From positions 1 to 24,854 of IMG/VR virus record IMGVR_UViG_3300003324_000702: a stretch of 24,854 bases of DNA. One strand, 5' to 3'. The notes beneath the pieces were generated by a model. The model saw nothing but the letters and a program-made list of their open reading frames with translations. It searched no databases and was not told the DNA's origin. The position numbers and the translations under genes were made by a program. This document shows, one piece after another, positions 21,005 to 24,854 of this stretch; position 1 is the stretch's first letter, and each line of letters opens with the position of its first letter. This DNA is from a virus.

Positions 21005-21087
21005 CCCACTGGGTAATCAAAACCACTACCGCGCCCAGTGGGGATACCCGGCCGTTGGAAGCCCCCCGACTCCGACGGCCGGGTATC
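21005..21087. terminator. two adjacent inverted repeats
   Basis: CCCACTGGG (21005-21013) pairs with CCCAGTGGG (21034-21042). Directly after it a perfect 13-base repeat, 21043-21055 with 21075-21087, has a 19-base loop. The second could be a terminator or attenuator, with TAACCATTT after it; no T run is visible. Their joining end to end is notable. Nothing coding is seen in 20897-21127. Confidence 0.5.
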
Positions 21088-21127
21088 TAACCATTTCGCC
21101 TACCCCTGTCAAACGAAAACGGGATCA

Positions 21128-21415
21128 ATGAGCACTACCACCACCAACGCTAAACCTGCGGTATTTCCGTGGGTCGAGGGCCAAACTGTTACCTCCATCG
21201 CACGCCACCCCAAATGGGGAACCGTGCACCTCGTCGTACTCGCCGTCGACTACACCTGGCGCATTCTGTGCCTAGGGACACACCTCACCGAGGACTGGGC
21301 CAACGCTGCGCGCAACGGCATGCAAGTCAACTGCGCAGCCTGCTGGCGCGCGTTTCACCCCGAAGGCGCCATTCGTCGCGCCACTGGCCGCGACCAAACA
21401 TTCTTCGCCTACTAG
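21128..21415 (+). CDS. small protein with Cys pair, first of second cluster
   Basis: A 95-residue protein starting at ATG 21128 after a weak ribosome site. Upstream in-frame codons run into the inverted repeats, so this start is preferred. Its sequence has a Thr-rich N-terminus, then WGTVHLVVLAVDYTWRILCL, and later GMQVNCAACWRAFHPEG (CAAC plus His). It looks soluble, with a zinc-capable motif. No family is recognised. It opens a 3.5-kb run of rightward genes. Confidence 0.6.
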   Translation: MSTTTTNAKPAVFPWVEGQTVTSIARHPKWGTVHLVVLAVDYTWRILCLGTHLTEDWANAARNGMQVNCAACWRAFHPEGAIRRATGRDQTFFAY

Positions 21416-21429
21416 GGGGCGAGACAGCC

Positions 21430-21705
21430 GTGCTCCGAATAATGTTCACCTGCCCCAACTGTTTTGTCACGACCGACGGCGCTGACAAGCTCGGCGAGGG
21501 CGGCCCCCAGGGTGCGCAGCGACTGCGGGTCAGCATCTGCGCACACTGCGCCGGTGTTTCGTTGATCGAAAGGGATCTGATCAGCGGCACGCTGCTGCTG
21601 CGTAAACCCACCGACATCGAGTGCGCCCAGATCGAATCGATCCACTTCGTGGCCGCCGCCAGGGCCCTCGTCAAACAAATCGGACCACCACCGAGGCGCC
21701 GATGA
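21430..21705 (+). CDS. zinc-ribbon-type small protein
   Basis: A 91-residue protein from GTG 21430, with GGGGGCGAG upstream; ATG 21442 lacks a site. It has FTCPNCFVTTDGAD and VSICAHCAGVSLIERD, a CxxC...CxxC zinc ribbon of about 30 residues, then a helical C-terminus (FVAAARALVKQIG). It may bind nucleic acid or serve as an adaptor. It is translationally coupled to the next gene by an ATGA overlap. Confidence 0.6.
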   Translation: MLRIMFTCPNCFVTTDGADKLGEGGPQGAQRLRVSICAHCAGVSLIERDLISGTLLLRKPTDIECAQIESIHFVAAARALVKQIGPPPRRR

Positions 21706-22277
21706 CCATCACGCATTCCCACCGCGGTCTCCTCGGCGAGATCATCGACCTGCTGATCCAGCTCGAAGCTGACCATCACGCCGCCGGCTGGGACAACAGC
21801 CCACCCACCCTCTACCGAGCCAGCCGAGGGAAGCACGGGCAGCTGGACATCGACCGCGTCCGTCTCGGGATTCGGGGGATCGATGCGCGCACCGAGTTCG
21901 GCTACATGGCTGCCGCGGTTCAACAAGCCACGGGCTCGGAGCTGATCGAATCCATTTTCGACGGCCCACCGCTGGCGCACTTGCTGGTTTTCGAGTCGTG
22001 GCAGCACGCCAGTAGAACAGTGGAAGAACACAAAGCGGACCGCAGGTCGCTCGCTGACGTGCCGGGGAGCTTTGAGGCCCGCTGCGGGATAGCAGTCATC
22101 GGTAAACAAACGATGGCGGTCAACCGGATCCGCGACGAGGAGCCCGTGCTCGTGGATCCCACGAGCGACCCTAACGCTGGCGTCTTCGCCTACCCGGGTG
22201 GGATGTTCGCCAGCCTAATGGAATATCACCAGGCAGTCGCCGCGCACTGGAGGGGGAGACTTGCAATTTACAACTGA
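21702..22277 (+). CDS. 191-residue protein of unknown function
   Basis: It starts in an ATGA overlap. It begins with a helix (GLLGEIIDLLIQLEADHHAA), then TLYRASRGKHGQLDIDRVRL, a long middle part with IESIFDGPPLAHLLVFESW, and ends FASLMEYHQAVAAHWRG. It has no Cys, membrane segment or recognised motif. The two helical ends with a mixed centre suggest a globular soluble protein. Its last codons overlap the DUF2283 gene by 17 bases. Confidence 0.55.
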   Translation: MTITHSHRGLLGEIIDLLIQLEADHHAAGWDNSPPTLYRASRGKHGQLDIDRVRLGIRGIDARTEFGYMAAAVQQATGSELIESIFDGPPLAHLLVFESWQHASRTVEEHKADRRSLADVPGSFEARCGIAVIGKQTMAVNRIRDEEPVLVDPTSDPNAGVFAYPGGMFASLMEYHQAVAAHWRGRLAIYN

Positions 22278-22470
22278 CACGGTCACGGCTCATGGTGATC
22301 CAACGGCGAACGCTGTGTACTGCCGGATCACCAACCACGCGGTGTTCAAATCCGTGGAAGTCGCCCCCGACGTGGTTGTCGACTACGACGCTAACGGCGA
22401 AGTCGTCGGTGTCGAGGTCCTCGGCGTGCGCAAGCCCGGTGGCCGGTGGGAGGTCACGCGCCGTTCATGA
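22261..22470 (+). CDS. DUF2283 family protein
   Basis: A 69-residue protein starting at TTG 22261 with a strong GGAGGGGGAG site upstream. It carries the DUF2283 pattern: AVYCRITNHAVFKSVEVAPD, then VVVDYDANGEVVGVEVLGV. DUF2283 proteins are small and often sit beside DUF4258-type or other toxin genes, possibly as antitoxins. No such partner is recognised next to it here. Its short C-terminus is basic (KPGGRWEVTRRS). Confidence 0.75.
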   Translation: MQFTTDTVTAHGDPTANAVYCRITNHAVFKSVEVAPDVVVDYDANGEVVGVEVLGVRKPGGRWEVTRRS

Positions 22471-22769
22471 GCGACGAAGCCGCCGACGTGCGTAAGGCCG
22501 CTGTTGCGGACCTGCTGAACCAGGTGCTGCTCCGCTGGCAGCTACTAGAGATGGCCGAAGGTATCCGCGACGTTTACGTAGGCGAAGTCGAACCGCTCGA
22601 TTCAGAACTCCAGGCCATCCACCGCCGGCTTGATCGCATCGAAAACCACCTAGGAAACCTCGAACAGATGCTCGCCGAGTTGATGCAGATACCGAATAAA
22701 AAACGGTGGACCGTGTCGTTGTCCATGGGCGGTTGGACGGTGGCCCGGGAACCCAGGGGGAGACCATGA
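22467..22769 (+). CDS. coiled-coil protein
   Basis: A 100-residue protein in ATGA overlap. It is helical throughout, with a heptad-like stretch, LDSELQAIHRRLDRIENHLG, then NLEQMLAELMQIPNKK and a final beta-like WTVSLSMGGWTVAREP. It may dimerise and could scaffold the neighbouring proteins. No function is recognised. Confidence 0.55.
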   Translation: MSDEAADVRKAAVADLLNQVLLRWQLLEMAEGIRDVYVGEVEPLDSELQAIHRRLDRIENHLGNLEQMLAELMQIPNKKRWTVSLSMGGWTVAREPRGRP

Positions 22770-23677
22770 CAATCCAGCGCTGGTGGGAACCCCGCCGCGA
22801 AGGTGAGGACACCGCCGAGTTCCTCACCCGGGTCCTGTCGGACCTCGGCGCGTACGACCTCGCCGAAAAGGCCCGGCTGTACCACTTCGATGACTACCGC
22901 TGCCCCGACGATATCGACGACGGCGCCAACATCAACCGCCTCGTCCAGGCCGTTACAGACTGGTCCAGGTCTGTCAGTCGAACCGCGCGGGATCGCGCCA
23001 AGGTACTTATCGACGCGGCGAAAAACGGCGAGTTCGACGGCACCCGCGAAGAAGCCGACCAGTGGGCCCAAAGTCCCGACGGCGCAGCCACCTTCGCTGA
23101 ACTGATCAGCGACATGGCCACCGCCGGACCGCAGCGCCCAGCCCGCGACGACGACCAAACCTTGTGGGTCCAGTCCGACGTGATGGCCGATGGCGCCTAC
23201 GGGCTGTCCCTCAACCTCGGACCCGACCACGCTTGGCCGCTGGACCGGAACCAAGCCATTGACTACGCCGTCACCTGCATCCAGCGCGCCACCGAAGCCG
23301 ACCATGACGTCGCCGTGTTCCGCCTGCTCGGCGCAGTCGGTAGCGATCCCGTAACCGCCGCGGTGGTCATCAGCCGCGAGATCCGCGGCCGCCGTCCCGT
23401 CGACCACAAACCCACCGCACCACTCGAATTCACCACCGGGATCCGTAGAAACCTTGAGCCGTTCATCACCATCACCCTCGACGGTGAACATGTCGGCCAG
23501 CTCACCCCAGATGAGCTGCGCGCGCACGCCGCCCACGTACTCGGCGCTACAGCCGCCGCGGACCTCGACGCTGCCCTCTTTCGCGCGCTCACCGACACCG
23601 TCGGGCTCGACGAACCCACAGCGCGAGCCGCTGTGCATTCACTCGCGGACCACTGGCCAGACAAGCAGCCCAGTTGA
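22766..23677 (+). CDS. 303-residue protein, largest of the operon, unknown function
   Basis: It starts in an ATGA overlap with AGGGGGAGA upstream. It begins MTIQRWWEPRREGEDTAEFL and RVLSDLGAYDLAEKARLYHF, continues with an acidic helical region, then LWVQSDVMADGAYGLSLNLG, LLGAVGSDPVTAAVVISREI, and closes with a helical part, TDTVGLDEPTARAAVHSLAD. There is no membrane segment, Cys motif or recognised catalytic motif. It is the main candidate for the operon's core activity simply because of its size. It is followed after one base by a membrane protein. Confidence 0.6.
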   Translation: MTIQRWWEPRREGEDTAEFLTRVLSDLGAYDLAEKARLYHFDDYRCPDDIDDGANINRLVQAVTDWSRSVSRTARDRAKVLIDAAKNGEFDGTREEADQWAQSPDGAATFAELISDMATAGPQRPARDDDQTLWVQSDVMADGAYGLSLNLGPDHAWPLDRNQAIDYAVTCIQRATEADHDVAVFRLLGAVGSDPVTAAVVISREIRGRRPVDHKPTAPLEFTTGIRRNLEPFITITLDGEHVGQLTPDELRAHAAHVLGATAAADLDAALFRALTDTVGLDEPTARAAVHSLADHWPDKQPS

Positions 23678-23678
23678 A

Positions 23679-23969
23679 ATGATGACCCTGCTCCGGGCGA
23701 TCCTCTACTGCGCGATGCGCAGTCGAATCGTCGCCATCAACATCCTGGTCGCCACCGTCGGGCTCGGCGCGTTGTTCATCATGAACATTGGGAACTGGCT
23801 GGCGTGCTTCGCTCTAGCCATGGCCTGGGGCCATATCGTGGCCAACGCTGGTCTCGCCTACTACGCCGGCTACGTCGAGGGTGAAACCGACGAGCGACAA
23901 CGAGCCACGATGAGACGCTGGACGCCGTTTATTCCGGACATACGTGTGCCCCCCAGGAGCCTGCCTTGA
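23679..23969 (+). CDS. two-helix membrane protein
   Basis: A 96-residue protein from ATG 23679, one base after the previous stop; ATG 23682 is equally possible. Two hydrophobic segments (about 17-36 and 39-63) follow a short N-terminus with Arg (MRSRIVA). The C-terminus is polar and basic, ending RVPPRSLP. It could anchor the product of the gene before it. It overlaps the next gene by TTGA. Confidence 0.55.
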   Translation: MMTLLRAILYCAMRSRIVAINILVATVGLGALFIMNIGNWLACFALAMAWGHIVANAGLAYYAGYVEGETDERQRATMRRWTPFIPDIRVPPRSLP

Positions 23970-24187
23970 GAGTTCCGTTCGCCGCACGGGACCTGCCGGC
24001 GTCAGCGTTCCCGTTCACCATCGAATTCATCGCCCAGCGCACCGGCAACGTCGTGCACAGCATCACCGTCTCCGGGCCCGGGGCGGCCGCCATTCCCGCT
24101 TTGAAGGCGGACCACGGCCTAGTCGACGTACGGATCACCTACGCCGACGGCGTTGTTGTTTACGAAAAAGCCAACACGAGCCGCTGA
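23966..24187 (+). CDS. small soluble protein
   Basis: A 73-residue protein from TTG 23966, with AGGAG about 10 bases upstream. It is a compact alternating sequence: SAFPFTIEFIAQRTGNVVHS, VDVRITYADGVVVYEKANTS, with a helical centre. It could be a small alpha-beta fold. No family is recognised. The gap to the next gene is 12 bases, and GGGAGGA lies in it. Confidence 0.5.
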   Translation: MRVPFAARDLPASAFPFTIEFIAQRTGNVVHSITVSGPGAAAIPALKADHGLVDVRITYADGVVVYEKANTSR

Positions 24188-24199
24188 CGGGAGGAACCA

Positions 24200-24493
24200 A
24201 TGGCGAGCGCAACAACTACGGGCCCGTTCAAGGCGATCGAAGGCGGCTATCGGATTAAGGAAACCGCCACTCACTACATCGATATCGTGCGAATGCTGTT
24301 CAACTGGCGGCTATGCCTCACCCCGAAAGCATCACCGCTGACTTACGACCGGTCATGGTGCTACGCAGGCACGAGCGACCAATCGTTTATGGCGGCCGCG
24401 CTCGCGGCCCTCGCGTGGGACGGCGCCGACGACACAGAGCCAGAAGGCTGGAACAAAAACAACCAAACAGGCGAATGGAGGGAACCCTGGTGA
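24200..24493 (+). CDS. small protein of unknown function
   Basis: A 97-residue protein with a strong GGGAGGA site. Its sequence begins TTTGPFKAIEGGYRIKETAT, continues with a helix HYIDIVRMLFNWRLCLTP, then WCYAGTSDQSFMAAALAALA and an acidic/polar tail ending GEWREPW. No motif is recognised. It overlaps the HicB-like gene by GTGA, so the two are likely made together and this may be its partner. Confidence 0.55.
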   Translation: MASATTTGPFKAIEGGYRIKETATHYIDIVRMLFNWRLCLTPKASPLTYDRSWCYAGTSDQSFMAAALAALAWDGADDTEPEGWNKNNQTGEWREPW

Positions 24494-24696
24494 CGAAACC
24501 TACGTACCTCGTGGAAGCCTGGCGCGAGGACCCCTGGTGGCTAGCGCGAGTCATCGACGGCCCCGACGCGGCGGCTCTTGGCGCCGTCACCCAGGCCCGC
24601 TCCAAAGCCGACGTCGAACCGATGGCGCGGGACCTCATCGCCACAATCCTCGACTGCACCGACGCCGGCTTCGATCTCAAAATCGAATACAAGTGA
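24490..24696 (+). CDS. HicB-like protein
   Basis: A 68-residue protein from GTG 24490. It has the HicB-type pattern: YLVEAWREDPWWLARVIDG, then TQARSKADVEPMARDLIATI, a helix-strand order used by HicB antitoxins. It has no clear ribbon-helix-helix or HTH part, as many short HicB proteins lack one. HicA normally lies next to it, but neither neighbour resembles HicA's double-stranded RNA-binding fold. Hence an orphan or a divergent pair with the gene at 24200. Family assignment is moderate, function uncertain. Confidence 0.55.
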   Translation: MTKPTYLVEAWREDPWWLARVIDGPDAAALGAVTQARSKADVEPMARDLIATILDCTDAGFDLKIEYK

Positions 24697-24710
24697 ATCA
24701 CCGCAGCAAG

Positions 24711-24783
24711 GGGCTGTTAGCTCAATGGCTAGAGCAGCGGACTTTTAATCCGCGGGTTCCGGGTTCGAGTCCCGGGCGGCCCA
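24711..24783 (+). tRNA. tRNA-Lys (anticodon UUU)
   Basis: A complete cloverleaf: a 7-bp acceptor stem with two G-U pairs, D stem GCTC/GAGC, anticodon stem GCGGA/TCCGC with loop CTTTTAA (anticodon TTT), a 5-base variable loop, T stem CCGGG/CCCGG with TTCGAGT loop, and discriminator A. CCA is not encoded. It lies 14 bases after the HicB-like gene, so the operon ends right before it. Confidence 0.95.
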
Positions 24784-24784
24784 C

Positions 24785-24854
24785 TTACCGAATGACGCGG
24801 CCCCGGTGCGCGAACGAGTCGAGCGCGACGGCCGCGAGGAGCACGACCGCGGTG
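24785..24854 (-). CDS. 3' end of leftward permease-like gene, partial
   Basis: On the leftward strand the window edge enters in frame and reads TAVVLLAAVALDSFAHRGRV then IR and TAA (24785-24787). A hydrophobic stretch followed by a basic end is typical of the C-terminus of sugar ABC-transporter permeases, so this is probably chromosomal. Only about 22 residues are visible, so the family is a guess. The gene converges on the tRNA. Confidence 0.4.
   Translation of the reverse strand, partial: TAVVLLAAVALDSFAHRGRVIR

Overview
The window looks like part of an actinobacterial chromosome carrying a siphovirus-type prophage or a phage-derived element. The DNA is GC-rich and its tail genes are of actinophage type. 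It carries the actinobacteria-restricted pair of an XRE/DUF5753 regulator and a DUF397 protein, and several genes appear to have leaderless GTG starts. The style of the small accessory genes suggests Streptomyces or Pseudonocardiales relatives, but that host assignment is only an inference.

Layout. (1) 3-2102: 3' part of a gene for a protein made of about 31 degenerate 20-residue repeats. (2) 2102-6340: connector and tail-completion genes, two small paralogous proteins, the tail tube protein, a tail assembly chaperone with a clear -1 slippery site (A7 at 5291-5297), a gp10-like protein and a second chaperone-like gene. (3) 6347-13655: tape measure, a large minor tail protein and two small tip genes. 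(4) 13652-16851: lysis region with four or five small membrane proteins, a coiled-coil protein, a strong terminator and a GH25 muramidase with a possible internal start for its C-terminal domain. (5) 16848-19462: mostly leftward small zinc-ribbon genes, two strong terminators, and the DUF397/XRE-DUF5753 pair. Its promoter carries a palindrome in the -35/-10 spacer. (6) 19527-24696: a rightward run of about 15 small genes, most overlapping by ATGA/GTGA/TTGA, so translationally coupled. It includes a DUF2283 protein, a HicB-like protein and two small membrane proteins. Two intergenic regions here are rich in repeats and hairpins. (7) 24711-24783: a complete tRNA-Lys(UUU), then the 3' end of a convergent, probably chromosomal, permease gene.

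How it works together. Regions 1-4 form a rightward late (structural and lysis) block. Region 5 holds the likely regulator, divergent from region 6, whose function is unknown. No integrase, terminase, portal or capsid gene is visible, so the element extends to the left. The most unusual items are the repeat protein, the structured leader at 19828-19937, the internal start in the lysin, the 33-bp in-gene duplication, and the uncharacterised coupled operon next to the tRNA.
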